Below, piece after piece: positions 8,247 through 17,449 of a stretch of 64,000 nt of DNA. A program made the position numbers and the translations under genes. The notes beneath the pieces are model-generated. The model saw nothing but the letters and a program-made list of their open reading frames with translations, did not search any database and had not been told where the DNA came from. The DNA comes from Segatella copri (GTDB lineage: Bacteria > Bacteroidota > Bacteroidia > Bacteroidales > Bacteroidaceae). Position 1 is the stretch's first letter. Every line of letters begins with the position of its first letter. The stretch lies in assembly GCF_019249795.2 (NCBI RefSeq), contig NZ_CP156891.1, forward strand, positions 496,001 through 560,000, read 5' to 3'.

Positions 8247-9299
8247 ATGAAAAAGAAAAAATCATTTTCTAAGCTCTATCTGTATGGCGCTATAGGCTGC
8301 ATCGCAGTCATCGCCATCGTGGGCTACATCTATTGTTTCTCTTCCTTCTCGAAGAGCAGCAACACCGAGTATGTTTACATCGACAACGATGATAACATCG
8401 ACTCTGTATACAACAAGCTCCGCCCATTTGCCAAGAGCATTCCGTTCCAGGCATTCAAGACCCTGACCCTCCATTCCGGCTATGCCGATCATATCCGCAC
8501 CGGCAGATACGCCATTGCTCCGGGCGATGGTGCCCTCAAGACATGGCGCCACATGAAGAACGGTTTGCAGGAACCGGTTAGCCTTACCATCCCTTCGGTC
8601 CGCACGCTCGACAAACTCTCTGATGAGATTGGCAAGAAGATGATGTTTGGCAGCAACGACCTCTACCATGCCCTGCGCGACGAGAGCATCTGTCAGAAAT
8701 ACGGTTACGATACTGCCACCATCGCCTGCATGTTCGTACCTAACACCTACGATCTCTACTGGAACATCTCGGTAGATAAATTTCTGGAGCGCATGAAGAA
8801 AGAAAGCGACAAGTTTTGGAACTTTGAGCGCACCGAAAAGGCAAAGGCTATGAAGCTGACACCGATTGAGATCATCACCCTTGCCAGCATCGTGGACGAA
8901 GAAACAGCCAATAACGGCGAAAAACCGATGATAGCCGGCATGTATTATAACCGTCTGATGCTTCGCAATGCCGAATATCCAGAGGGAATGCCATTGCAGG
9001 CCGATCCTACCATTAAATATGCCTGGCAGCGATTCGACCTCAAGCGCATCTACAACAACCTCCTGTCTATCAAGAACCCGTATAATACCTACAAGAACCC
9101 AGGTTTGCCACCGGGGCCTATCCGCATTCCGAGCGTAGCAGGTATTGATGCCGTCCTCAACCATGTGCATCACGATTACCTCTACATGTGTGCCAAGGAG
9201 GATTTCAGCGGCACTCATAATTTTGCCCGCACTTACGATGAGCACCTGCAGAATGCAGCCAAATATTCTAAGGCACTCAACGAAAGAGGTATCAAGTAA
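8247..9299 (+). CDS. mltG: Endolytic transglycosylase MltG (YceG-like)
   Basis: The 350-residue protein has a short cytoplasmic tail (MKKKKSFSKL), one transmembrane helix at about 11-32 and a periplasmic YceG domain. The conserved block IITLASIVDEETANNGEKPM (about 211-230) carries the catalytic glutamate, followed by GMYYNRL, PLQADPTIKYA and NPYNTYKNPGLPPGPI. MltG cleaves nascent glycan strands in the inner membrane and helps set their length. Size and motif order are normal. It has its own promoter and a short 3' space before the ACT gene's promoter, so it is probably monocistronic. Confidence 0.93.
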   Translation: MKKKKSFSKLYLYGAIGCIAVIAIVGYIYCFSSFSKSSNTEYVYIDNDDNIDSVYNKLRPFAKSIPFQAFKTLTLHSGYADHIRTGRYAIAPGDGALKTWRHMKNGLQEPVSLTIPSVRTLDKLSDEIGKKMMFGSNDLYHALRDESICQKYGYDTATIACMFVPNTYDLYWNISVDKFLERMKKESDKFWNFERTEKAKAMKLTPIEIITLASIVDEETANNGEKPMIAGMYYNRLMLRNAEYPEGMPLQADPTIKYAWQRFDLKRIYNNLLSIKNPYNTYKNPGLPPGPIRIPSVAGIDAVLNHVHHDYLYMCAKEDFSGTHNFARTYDEHLQNAAKYSKALNERGIK

Positions 9300-9378
9300 G
9301 ATAAGGAAACAAGAAAGGTAAAAATGAGTCAGAAAACTTGCAAAGCGTTAGTGATTTTACAAGTTTTCTGACTTTTTA

Positions 9379-9410
9379 TTTGGTAGTCTAACAAAATAGT
9401 TGTAAATTTG
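9379..9410 (+). promoter_or_regulatory. Promoter of the ACT/PFL operon
   Basis: TTTG at 9379-9382 and TAAATTTG at 9403-9410 are spaced by 20 nt. The first start codon follows at 9450. Confidence 0.75.
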
Positions 9411-9449
9411 CAGCCGAAAACTTACCAATTTAAAATAAGGAATAAATAC

Positions 9450-9722
9450 ATGAACAGAACGATTATTACAGTAGTGGGCAAGGATACCGTTGGTATCATC
9501 GCCAAGGTATGTACCTATTTGGCAGAGAACAGTATCAACATCTTGGATATCTCTCAGACCATCGTACAGGAGTATTTCAACATGATGATGATCGTAGACA
9601 TGGGCAAGATGCAGAAAACTTTCGAGGAAGTAGCCGATGAACTCACCAATGTTGGTAAGGCTATGGGCGTGCAGATCAAATGCCAGCGCGAGGAAATTTT
9701 CAATATGATGCACAGAATTTAA
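9450..9722 (+). CDS. ACT domain-containing protein (UPF0237 family)
   Basis: This 90-residue protein is a single ACT domain, beginning MNRTIITVVGKDTVGIIAKV and continuing with ENSINILDISQTIVQEYFNM. The start at 9450 is used because an upstream in-frame ATG at 9408 overlaps the -7 box. ACT domains bind small effectors, usually amino acids. The gene is 12 nt ahead of the PFL/UPF0210 gene, a pairing conserved in many bacteria, which suggests it regulates or partners that protein. The ligand is unknown. Confidence 0.9.
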   Translation: MNRTIITVVGKDTVGIIAKVCTYLAENSINILDISQTIVQEYFNMMMIVDMGKMQKTFEEVADELTNVGKAMGVQIKCQREEIFNMMHRI

Positions 9723-9734
9723 AAAGCAAACAAT

Positions 9735-11099
9735 ATGATCAATATATCTGAGGTTATCGAAACCAATAAGATGATAGAGCAGGAGAATTTCGATGTGCGT
9801 ACCATCACCATGGGTATCAACCTTTTGGATTGCGCATCTACCGATCTCGATGAGCTCTGTCAGAACATTCATAATAAGATTACACGTCTGGCAAAGAACC
9901 TGGTGAAGACCGGCGAAGAAATCTCCAAGGAGTTTGGTGTACCTATCGTCAACAAGCGTATCTCCATCACTCCAATCTCGCTGGTAGGCGGTTCTGCCTG
10001 CAAGACTACCGACGATTACGTGAAGATTGCCAAGACCCTCGACCAGTGTGCCAAGGAACTCGGCATCAACTTCCTGGGCGGCTATTCTGCCATCGTAAGC
10101 AAGGGTATGAGCAAGAGCGATGAGCTCCTTATCCGTTCTATCCCTCAGGCGATGGCACAGACCGATTTCGTCTGCAGCTCAGTCAATGTGGGTTCTACCA
10201 AGACCGGCATCAACATGGATGCCGTCCGACTGATGGGCGAAATCGTAAAGGATACAGCCGAGGCAACCAAGGACAGAGGTTCTCTGGGTTGTGCCAAACT
10301 CGTTGTTCTCTGCAATGCGCCAGACGACAATCCGTTCATGGCTGGTGCCTTCCATGGTGTTTCTGAGGCCGATGCGGTAGTGAGTGTCGGTGTCAGCGGT
10401 CCTGGCGTTGTAAAATATGCATTGGAGAAGGTAAAGGGCGAAAGCTTCGAGGTTCTTTGCGAAACCATCAAGCGTACCGCCTTCAAGATTACCCGTGTAG
10501 GTCAGTTGGTAGCCAAGGAGGCTTCACGCCGTCTGAACGTACCTTTCGGCATCATCGACCTTTCATTGGCTCCTACCCCAGCTATCGGTGATAGTGTAGC
10601 CGATATTCTCGAGCTCATCGGTCTTGAGCATGCCGGTGCTCCTGGTACCACAGCAGCTCTTGCACTCCTGAACGACCAGGTTAAGAAGGGCGGTATCATG
10701 GCTTCTTCTTATGTAGGTGGTTTGAGCGGTGCCTTCATCCCTGTCAGCGAAGACCAGGGTATGATCAACGCTGTAGAGGCAGGTGCGCTGACCATCGAGA
10801 AGCTTGAGGCGATGACTTGTGTCTGCTCAGTAGGTTTGGATATGATTGCCATCCCTGGCGATACTCCAGCCACCACCATTTCCGGTGTCATTGCCGACGA
10901 GGCTGCCATCGGTATGGTTAACCAGAAGACTACTGCCGTACGTATCATCCCAGTTGTGGGCATGAAGGTAGGCGACAATGTAGATTTTGGCGGTTTGCTC
11001 GGTCATGCTCCAATCATGCCTGTAAACCCATTCAGTTGCGAAGCATTCGTAAACCGTGCCGGTCGTATTCCGGCTCCAATCCACAGTTTCAAGAATTAA
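9735..11099 (+). CDS. PFL family protein (UPF0210 / DUF711)
   Basis: The 454-residue protein matches the UPF0210 family over its full length. Visible blocks are [19 protein letters not shown] near the N-terminus, [17 protein letters not shown], and the glycine-rich ends [16 protein letters not shown] and [19 protein letters not shown]. Structures of relatives have a pyruvate formate-lyase-like barrel, but no glycyl-radical signature is evident and no reaction is established. It is cotranscribed with the ACT-domain gene upstream and closed by a strong terminator. Confidence 0.9.
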   Translation: MINISEVIETNKMIEQENFDVRTITMGINLLDCASTDLDELCQNIHNKITRLAKNLVKTGEEISKEFGVPIVNKRISITPISLVGGSACKTTDDYVKIAKTLDQCAKELGINFLGGYSAIVSKGMSKSDELLIRSIPQAMAQTDFVCSSVNVGSTKTGINMDAVRLMGEIVKDTAEATKDRGSLGCAKLVVLCNAPDDNPFMAGAFHGVSEADAVVSVGVSGPGVVKYALEKVKGESFEVLCETIKRTAFKITRVGQLVAKEASRRLNVPFGIIDLSLAPTPAIGDSVADILELIGLEHAGAPGTTAALALLNDQVKKGGIMASSYVGGLSGAFIPVSEDQGMINAVEAGALTIEKLEAMTCVCSVGLDMIAIPGDTPATTISGVIADEAAIGMVNQKTTAVRIIPVVGMKVGDNVDFGGLLGHAPIMPVNPFSCEAFVNRAGRIPAPIHSFKN

Positions 11100-11120
11100 A
11101 CTGTTTTGATTCAAAATACC

Positions 11121-11162
11121 AATCCCCCATCCTGTTTTCTCAAGCGGGCTGGGGGATTTTTT
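11121..11162 (+). terminator. Rho-independent terminator of the ACT/PFL operon
   Basis: AATCCCCCA at 11121-11129 pairs with TGGGGGATT at 11150-11158 and is followed by a T run to 11162. Confidence 0.85.
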
Positions 11163-11311
11163 CATTGTATAATCACTTATCTATCTTCTAAAGCGGTTCA
11201 TCATGACAAAACATAGGTGGATAGATACTCAGAAAATCAACTACAGATATTTAAATCCAATCCTTAAATAAGACGGAAGCTCCCCCAAAAGTCAAAAGAA
11301 TCGGGAAAAAG

Positions 11312-11345
11312 AAAAATAAAGGGTGAGACTTCTCCCACCCTTTAT
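11312..11345 (-). terminator. Terminator of xylB
   Basis: ATAAAGGGT at 11316-11324 pairs with ACCCTTTAT at 11337-11345. In the minus-strand transcript the stem runs into a U-rich tract. It lies 44 nt beyond the xylB stop codon. The rest of the 226-nt gap to the previous terminator holds no recognisable gene. Confidence 0.75.
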
Positions 11346-11388
11346 CTGATATTATAAAAAAAGTTTGTCTAAAGTAAATTACAAACGT

Positions 11389-12876
11389 TTAAAGTTTTTT
11401 CAGCTCTTCTTTCCATGCAGAATAAGCCTCGAGATAAGCAGAACGGTTAGCCTCATCAGGATCTATGACTGCAAGTTTCTTCAATGAAGCAAAAGCCTCA
11501 TTATGATCCTTATAGATACCGGCACCAATACCAGCACCCTTAGCTGCACCTGCACTACCATCTGTCTCATAAAGTTCGATAGTAGCACCACTCACACCCG
11601 CCAAGGTATCTCGGAACAACGGACTGAGGAACATATTAGCCTTACCTGCATGAATATTCTTGATATCCATACCCATCTGCTGCATGATTTCCATTCCATA
11701 GCAGAAACTGAAGACGATACCCTCTTGTGCTGCACGAACAATATGAGCACGATTATGCTTATTAAAGCTGATGCCACGAATAGAACAACCAACTTCCTTA
11801 TTCTCTAATACACGCTCAGCTCCATTACCAAATGGGATAATCTTAACACCATCACTACCTATTGGTACAGAAGCTGCAAGATCATTCATATCCGCATAGC
11901 TTACATCTGGAGTGATATTTCGATGAACCCACGCATTCAAGATACCAGTTCCATTGATACACAACAATACACCAAGACGGTCAAGGTCTGTAGTATAATT
12001 AGCATGAGCAAAAGTATTGACACGGCTCTTTGGATCATAGTTAACATCACCCAATACACCATATACAACTCCTGATGTACCTGCAGTACTTGCTATTTCA
12101 CCCGGATTGAACACATTCAGACTCACAGCATTATTTGGCTGGTCACCCGCACGATAAGATATTGGTGTACCTTCTTTCAGACCAAGTTCTTCAGCTGCCG
12201 CTTTACTTACTACACTCTGTACAGAGAAAGTAGGAACAATATCAGCCAGAATGCTTTCATCGAAGCCAAAGTAATCAAGCAGGAATTTAGCAGGCTTTTT
12301 CTGGTTGAAGTCCCACATCATACCTTCAGAAAGACCACTGATAGTAGTCTTAACTTCACCTGAAAGTTTCATTGCCAGATAATCACCAGGAAGCATAATC
12401 TTATCAATCTTATCAAACAGTTCCGGTTCATTATCCTTTACCCATGCAAGTTTAGATGCAGTAAAGTTTCCAGGAGAATTGAGCAGATTACGCAAGCAGA
12501 AGTTCTCACCTAAATCATGAAAAGCCTTCTCGCCGTAAGGTACGGCACGAGAGTCGCACCAGATGATACTAGGACGCAAAACTTGCTGATTCTTATCAAC
12601 ACAAACCAAGCCATGCATCTGGTACGAGATACCAATAGCAAGGATATCTTCACCCTTGGCACCAGATTCTGCCATGATTTTCTTAAGCGCCAGCTTAGCA
12701 TTATCCCACCACATCTGAGGATCCTGCTCTGCCCAACCGGTCTTTACAGCCATAATGGGTGCTTCATGATCCGGATAGAATGCAGAAGCTACGATTTCTC
12801 CATTGTCAACATCAGTAAGCGAAGCCTTTACAGAACTTGAGCCTACGTCAAAACCTAATAAATATCTACTAGCCAT
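11389..12876 (-). CDS. xylB: Xylulokinase (FGGY family carbohydrate kinase)
   Basis: The 495-residue protein has the two-domain FGGY fold. The N-terminal phosphate-binding loop is LLGFDVGSSSVKASLTD, followed by GWAEQDPQMWW, the sugar-site region ISYQMHGLVCVD, IIWCDSRA and LPGDYLAMKLSG. The C-terminal ATPase half has STAGTSGVVYG and DGSAGAAKGAGIGAG. Length and motifs fit xylulokinase, which phosphorylates D-xylulose for the pentose phosphate pathway; another FGGY substrate is possible because no xylose isomerase gene is beside it. The gene ends at its own terminator. No clear promoter pair was found upstream. Confidence 0.8.
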   Translation of the reverse strand: MASRYLLGFDVGSSSVKASLTDVDNGEIVASAFYPDHEAPIMAVKTGWAEQDPQMWWDNAKLALKKIMAESGAKGEDILAIGISYQMHGLVCVDKNQQVLRPSIIWCDSRAVPYGEKAFHDLGENFCLRNLLNSPGNFTASKLAWVKDNEPELFDKIDKIMLPGDYLAMKLSGEVKTTISGLSEGMMWDFNQKKPAKFLLDYFGFDESILADIVPTFSVQSVVSKAAAEELGLKEGTPISYRAGDQPNNAVSLNVFNPGEIASTAGTSGVVYGVLGDVNYDPKSRVNTFAHANYTTDLDRLGVLLCINGTGILNAWVHRNITPDVSYADMNDLAASVPIGSDGVKIIPFGNGAERVLENKEVGCSIRGISFNKHNRAHIVRAAQEGIVFSFCYGMEIMQQMGMDIKNIHAGKANMFLSPLFRDTLAGVSGATIELYETDGSAGAAKGAGIGAGIYKDHNEAFASLKKLAVIDPDEANRSAYLEAYSAWKEELKKL

Positions 12877-12979
12877 AGTTTATTCGTTTATATGTTTATT
12901 GTTTAACTTTTATCAGTTTTTATAAAGTCTACATATATTATACGAACATACTACAACATTCCCCTCATAAAAAAATAAT

Positions 12980-13363
12980 TTAGAACATATTCTCATCAAA
13001 AAGACTTTGAGGAGCACTATCGTCAGCCTTGTCCTCCCCTTCATTACTATTTTCTAATACAGAAGAAGAAAAATTGAGCATCAGTTGCTGTACGGCCTTT
13101 GAATCAAAATTAACATGATATACACCATACCCCTTACCTTTTTCTATAAGCGATTGTGGGTCTTTAGCGCATCTGGTGAGATATTGCGTAACATAGCTAT
13201 GAACATCCTTGTAATTCAGAGGTGTAAAAATCGAATTACAGGAATTATATACATGACGAGCTATTTTTTCTACTTTCAACCCTTTTGCACCCGCAGCCAA
13301 AAGAACATTGAATATCTCCTGATCAAGTTTCATATAATAATCATAACATTCGTCCTCTTTCAA
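12980..13363 (-). CDS. Hypothetical protein, possibly winged-helix-like
   Basis: This 127-residue soluble protein is not recognised. The N-terminal half (DQEIFNVLLAAGAKGLKVEKIARHV) looks helical and could form a winged-helix-type domain. It is followed by KGKGYGVYHVNFDSKAVQQL and an acidic, low-complexity tail ending SLFDENMF. There is no signal peptide or membrane segment. It lies between xylB and the KAAA-tailed winged-helix gene on the same strand, with a possible terminator separating it from the latter. Confidence 0.6.
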   Translation of the reverse strand: MKEDECYDYYMKLDQEIFNVLLAAGAKGLKVEKIARHVYNSCNSIFTPLNYKDVHSYVTQYLTRCAKDPQSLIEKGKGYGVYHVNFDSKAVQQLMLNFSSSVLENSNEGEDKADDSAPQSLFDENMF

Positions 13364-13387
13364 GAGAGAAGACAGAAAAAGAAAAAA

Positions 13388-13421
13388 CCGCGGTTACTCA
13401 CTTACAAGCAATCGCGGCTCT
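13388..13421 (-). terminator. Possible terminator after the winged-helix gene
   Basis: CCGCG and CGCGG arms flank a loop of about 20 nt, and the minus-strand transcript then enters a run of six U. The stem is short, so this is tentative. Confidence 0.45.
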
Positions 13422-13439
13422 TTGAAAAATAAACCTTAT

Positions 13440-13736
13440 TTAAGCGAGAGCAACCTTGTTGTCCTCATCCTTAATCTTACCCTCTTTGAAGAGCCAACCG
13501 ATACCAAGGATTACATCCTCTGTACTGATCTTAGCAGCCTTAGCAATTTCTGCTACTGTGAGAGCCTTTTCTGAAGCTGCCAATGCCTGATATACATCAC
13601 CAGCTCTAAAACCTGCGTTCTCTGCGTTCAAGTAAAGAACGTCCTTCTTTGCTGCAAGAGCCTTCTTTGCTACTGGAGCCTTCTTTGCTGCTGGCTTCTT
13701 TGCAGCAGTCTTAGTTGTCGCTTTCTTTTCTACCAT
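13440..13736 (-). CDS. Winged helix-turn-helix protein with a Lys/Ala-rich N-terminal tail
   Basis: The 98-residue protein has an N-terminal tail of about 30 residues made of Lys-Ala-Pro blocks (KTAAKKPAAKKAPVAKKALA), similar in style to histone H1 tails. A compact domain of about 65 residues follows (GFRAGDVYQALAASEKALTV, then AKISTEDVILGIGWLFKEGK) that resembles the DUF2582-type winged helix domain. The tail should bind DNA nonspecifically, so a nucleoid-associated role is plausible. It is transcribed alone; CAAATTTA at 13799-13806 is a minus-strand -7 element. Confidence 0.75.
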   Translation of the reverse strand: MVEKKATTKTAAKKPAAKKAPVAKKALAAKKDVLYLNAENAGFRAGDVYQALAASEKALTVAEIAKAAKISTEDVILGIGWLFKEGKIKDEDNKVALA

Positions 13737-13862
13737 GTTTTAAGAATTTTATGATTCTATTGAGCCTCATTTCATCAGCTCAACCTTAATATCTGCTGCA
13801 AATTTATAACTTTTATTTCGAAATAGTGTTAGAAAAATAGAAAAAACTACTACTTATAAACA

Positions 13863-13906
13863 AAAGTGCTGCATTTCTTGATTTACGTCAAGAAGCGCAG
13901 CACTTT
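13863..13906. terminator. Strong hairpin terminator downstream of aspS
   Basis: AAAGTGCTGC (13863-13872) pairs with GCAGCACTTT (13897-13906), and inside it TTCTTGA (13875-13881) pairs with TCAAGAA (13888-13894). Confidence 0.8.
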
Positions 13907-14005
13907 ATTTACTAAAAATCAATTACTTATTATAAATCATTGAATTTTTCTCAAGGCATTTTACGCATACTCTTTTATGGAGTGAATACCTTCGTTTCTC
14001 TATTT

Positions 14006-15766
14006 TTATTCAGCCTTCAAATCAAGTTTGATCTCCAATTCATCCAACTGCTTAGGGTCAAGTTCAGAAGGAGCATCGAGCATAACATCTCGACCTGAGT
14101 TGTTCTTTGGGAAGGCAATACAATCGCGAATACTATCGAGACCAGCCATAATGCTGACGAAACGGTCCAAACCGAAAGCAAGACCTGCGTGAGGTGGTGC
14201 ACCATACTTGAAAGCATTCATCAAGAAACCGAACTGGGCCTCAGCACGTTCTGGAGTAAAGCCGAGAACCTCGAACATCTTCTCCTGCAACTGAGTATCA
14301 TGGATACGGAGAGAACCTCCACCTACTTCGATACCATTGCAAACAAAGTCGTATGCCTTGGCACGAACCTGCTCAGGATGCTCATCGAGCAATGGGATAT
14401 CATCAGGATTTGGCATAGTGAATGGATGGTGCGTAGCCATCAGGCGCTGCTCCTCATCGCTCCACTCAAAGAGAGGGAAGTCAATAATCCAAAGACACTT
14501 GAATACATTCTTATCACGAAGTCCCAAACGATCACCCATTTCCAAACGCAAAGAGCAAAGCTGAATGCGTGTCTTGTTAGCATTATCACCGCTCAAAATC
14601 AAAACAAGGTCACCATCCTTGGCTCCCATTACGGTCTTGATTTCAGCAAGTTCCTCTGGAGAATAGAACTTATCTATGCTACTCTTTACGGTACCATCAG
14701 CATTGTACTTGATATATACCAAGCCCTTGGCACCGACCTGAGGACGCTTAACAAAATCAGTCAATTCGTTCAACTGCTTACGGCTATAATCAGCACAACC
14801 AGGAACACAGATACCGCCAATATACTTAGCCTCATCGAATACTGAGAAATTACCCTTACCTGTGAAAGCATCTTTCAACTCAACAAATTCCATACCGAAG
14901 CGCAAGTCTGGCTTATCGCTACCGAAACGGCGCATAGCATCGTGCCAGGTCATCTGCTCCAACTTAGGAAGTTCTACACCACGAATCTCCTTAAACAAAT
15001 GGCGAGCCATTTCCTCGAAAAGGTTGATGACATCATCCTGATCAACAAAACTCATTTCACAGTCAATCTGTGTAAACTCTGGCTGACGGTCAGCACGAAG
15101 ATCCTCATCACGGAAGCACTTGGCAATCTGAAAATAGCGGTCGAAACCAGCAACCATCAAGAGCTGCTTTAAAGTCTGAGGACTCTGTGGAAGAGCGTAG
15201 AACTGACCTGGATTCATACGGGAAGGAACAACAAAGTCGCGGGCTCCCTCTGGTGTACTACCAATAAGAATTGGAGTTTCAACCTCCATGAAGTTCTGTG
15301 CATCGAGGAAGTTACGAATCAAGATGCACATACGATGACGCAACTCCAGATTTTTGCGCACTGCAGGACGACGCAAATCAAGATAACGATACTTCATACG
15401 GATATCATCACCACCATCAGTATTATCTTCGATAGTGAAAGGAGGGGTCTGACTCTGAGAGAGGACATTGAGTTCCTTCACCAGGATTTCGATGTCACCA
15501 GTATCCATTTTAGGATTCTTGCTCTGTCGTTCACTTACTACACCCTTTATTTGAATGCAGAATTCACGACCTAGCTTGTTAGCTGCATCACACAAGTCTT
15601 TGTTATCAGCCTCGTTGAAGACCAACTGTGTGATACCATAACGGTCGCGCAAATCGACGAATGTCATACCACCCATCTTTCTTGAGCGCTGTACCCAACC
15701 GGCAAGTGTCACTTCCTTGCCGGCATCAGAGAGACGTAACTCTCCACACGTATTACTTCTGTACAT
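14006..15766 (-). CDS. aspS: Aspartate--tRNA ligase
   Basis: The 586-residue protein is a full-length bacterial-type class II aspartyl-tRNA synthetase. It has an OB-fold anticodon-binding domain ([20 protein letters not shown] onward), class II motif 2 ([20 protein letters not shown] at about residues 217-237), the GAD insertion in the middle, and motif 3 ([15 protein letters not shown]) near the C-terminus. It charges tRNA-Asp in the cytoplasm. It is monocistronic, between its own promoter and a strong terminator. Nothing is unusual. Confidence 0.97.
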   Translation of the reverse strand: MYRSNTCGELRLSDAGKEVTLAGWVQRSRKMGGMTFVDLRDRYGITQLVFNEADNKDLCDAANKLGREFCIQIKGVVSERQSKNPKMDTGDIEILVKELNVLSQSQTPPFTIEDNTDGGDDIRMKYRYLDLRRPAVRKNLELRHRMCILIRNFLDAQNFMEVETPILIGSTPEGARDFVVPSRMNPGQFYALPQSPQTLKQLLMVAGFDRYFQIAKCFRDEDLRADRQPEFTQIDCEMSFVDQDDVINLFEEMARHLFKEIRGVELPKLEQMTWHDAMRRFGSDKPDLRFGMEFVELKDAFTGKGNFSVFDEAKYIGGICVPGCADYSRKQLNELTDFVKRPQVGAKGLVYIKYNADGTVKSSIDKFYSPEELAEIKTVMGAKDGDLVLILSGDNANKTRIQLCSLRLEMGDRLGLRDKNVFKCLWIIDFPLFEWSDEEQRLMATHHPFTMPNPDDIPLLDEHPEQVRAKAYDFVCNGIEVGGGSLRIHDTQLQEKMFEVLGFTPERAEAQFGFLMNAFKYGAPPHAGLAFGLDRFVSIMAGLDSIRDCIAFPKNNSGRDVMLDAPSELDPKQLDELEIKLDLKAE

Positions 15767-15800
15767 ACCTTATTATATTATATTATTATTTTCCAAAGTG

Positions 15801-15831
15801 CAAAAGTACAACAAATAACGGAAAGGACAAA
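15801..15831 (-). promoter_or_regulatory. Promoter of aspS
   Basis: Read on the minus strand, TTTG (15828-15831) and TACTTTTG (15801-15808) are spaced by 19 nt, with the start codon 34 nt further on. Confidence 0.75.
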
Positions 15832-15937
15832 ATAAAATCGCGAAAATATTATTAAAAATATCTTCGCGACCCTATTAATGTGACCAAAATTCACATAAAT
15901 ACATATTAAATAGTTTTATCTCTACTTTTTTAGAGAT

Positions 15938-16387
15938 TTATTTCTTCATCCGTCTGAATGCCTGGCGATGGAACCGTTCCTCTGCCTTGATGACACTGAA
16001 CACCTTATTAGGTGGCAAGATGGTCATAAATCTAGAATGATACTCTTGCTGCAACTGTTTCAGCTGAATATCCAACTCATCCTTTCTCCTGATAGCTTCG
16101 GCACATGCCTCATTATCATTCGGATTCACATGACGGAATCGGCGCATTTCATCGAATATCATACGCATTTTCTTACCCATCTGTCTATATACCGGGAAGA
16201 ATTTAGCAGCTTCTCTCGGCGTAAGACAGGCATTAGTCGTAATAAACTGTTCTAGTTCTGCCTGAAACCTTTTAGGATTAAATCCATCATGATGTTTACT
16301 ACCCTGAGGCTGTGAAGCAAGTGAAACCAGACTAATCATCAGCATAGCTAAAAGCGCAAGAAACCTATGTTGCATTATCTTTCTCAT
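15938..16387 (-). CDS. Periplasmic Spy/CpxP-like protein of the sigma-factor operon
   Basis: The 149-residue protein has a signal peptide (ALLAMLMISLVSLASQ) and a mature part that is almost entirely helical and charged (FNPKRFQAELEQFI, CLTPREAAKFFPVYRQMGKK). The LTPREAAKFFPVY segment resembles the LTxxQ-type repeats of Spy/CpxP-like stress proteins. It is the last gene after the ECF sigma and anti-sigma genes, the typical place for a periplasmic sensor or chaperone in Bacteroidota. Envelope-stress sensing is inferred from that context. Confidence 0.65.
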   Translation of the reverse strand: MRKIMQHRFLALLAMLMISLVSLASQPQGSKHHDGFNPKRFQAELEQFITTNACLTPREAAKFFPVYRQMGKKMRMIFDEMRRFRHVNPNDNEACAEAIRRKDELDIQLKQLQQEYHSRFMTILPPNKVFSVIKAEERFHRQAFRRMKK

Positions 16388-16439
16388 ACCTTATCGTTTT
16401 TAAAAATCTTTATCTGTAGACAAAAAGAAATACCAACCA

Positions 16440-16838
16440 TTAATTTTCTGCAATCAGCGATGCATAGATAGTTTCATTATCCATCATCGTATAATCGGCC
16501 ATCTCATTAAAAGTAGCATCTTCATTATTATTCACAGCAGCTTTCTGAACCATATGGTCCACATGTGCCATAGCAGGCTTACTGCTTCCCGTATATTTCA
16601 GCGCCAGTACCGAGCCACCTCCCATCACAGCCAAAACAGCAACAGCCGCCGCAATCTTTCGAATCGGCATACGCTGCCATAAGCTAGGCTGCATGTGAAT
16701 GATGCGGAGTTCCTGCTCCGGCAAATTTGCCATCACCCTATCAGTAAGCTGGTCGAAATAACCAGCCGGCACCTGGAAATGGTTTTTCTTACCAAAACGG
16801 CTATTCAATATATTGTCTTCTTTTAACATATTCCTCAT
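16440..16838 (-). CDS. Putative anti-sigma factor (single transmembrane segment)
   Basis: The 132-residue protein has a cytoplasmic N-terminal part containing NHFQVPAGYFDQLTDRVMAN, a motif seen at the start of many Bacteroidota membrane proteins paired with ECF sigma factors. One transmembrane helix follows (IAAAVAVLAVMGGGSVLALK, about 80-99), then a short periplasmic tail. It follows the sigma gene by 48 nt and precedes the Spy-like gene. It lacks an obvious zinc-binding anti-sigma motif, so the role is inferred from position and topology. Confidence 0.65.
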   Translation of the reverse strand: MRNMLKEDNILNSRFGKKNHFQVPAGYFDQLTDRVMANLPEQELRIIHMQPSLWQRMPIRKIAAAVAVLAVMGGGSVLALKYTGSSKPAMAHVDHMVQKAAVNNNEDATFNEMADYTMMDNETIYASLIAEN

Positions 16839-16886
16839 TCCTTTCTTTTATACTTTATTAAATAGACGAAAACTAACCGAAAAGGT

Positions 16887-17429
16887 TTAATCCTTACGAT
16901 TGAAAAAATCGGTTATTTTTTTCACAGCAAGATGATAGGATGCCTTCAAAGCTCCTTCACTTGTTGACAGCACCTTACTCATCTCTGAATATTTCATATT
17001 ATCATAATATTTTAGAGTGAAAACTGTGCGCTGAACATCGGGCAGTAGGGCTACAGCCTCTTGCAGTTCTGCCTGAATCTGGTCACCATCAAAATAGTCA
17101 TCGGCAAGAAGACGTGAAGCCAAGCCCGGCTCGTCTTCGGTACTGACATTAACCATCTGCTTCTTGCGTCTCAAGAAATCAAGCGCTTCGTTAATTGCTA
17201 TACGGTAAAGCCATGTTGAGAGCGAAGACTTTCCCTGAAACGAATCCAGATTGGTCCAAGCCTTAACAAAGGCATTCTGCAACACATCATCAGCATCATC
17301 ATGATCTAAGACAATATGGCGAACCTTCCAATACAACGGCTCGCTATACTGACTTACCAGTACAGCAAAGCCTTCGCGTTGGGTCTTAGGATCCCTAATC
17401 ATCGCCAAGAGTTCTTTATCGTTTATCAT
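16887..17429 (-). CDS. ECF RNA polymerase sigma factor
   Basis: The 180-residue protein has sigma region 2 (WKVRHIVLDHDDADDVLQNA, FVKAWTNLDSFQGKSSLSTW, LYRIAINEALDFLRRKK) and region 4 (VQRTVFTLKYYDNMKYSEMS, followed by STSEGALKASYHLAVKKI). Its length and the lack of region 3 are typical of ECF factors. The anti-sigma gene follows directly, and the L,D-transpeptidase gene precedes it by 20 nt, so it probably responds to envelope or peptidoglycan stress and may autoregulate. Confidence 0.93.
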   Translation of the reverse strand: MINDKELLAMIRDPKTQREGFAVLVSQYSEPLYWKVRHIVLDHDDADDVLQNAFVKAWTNLDSFQGKSSLSTWLYRIAINEALDFLRRKKQMVNVSTEDEPGLASRLLADDYFDGDQIQAELQEAVALLPDVQRTVFTLKYYDNMKYSEMSKVLSTSEGALKASYHLAVKKITDFFNRKD

Positions 17430-17449
17430 TGCTTTTACAAATGTGTTGT

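Noticed and set aside
8262..9245. Long minus-strand open frame opposite mltG
   Set aside because: It lies wholly inside mltG, has no domain and is explained by codon bias of that gene.
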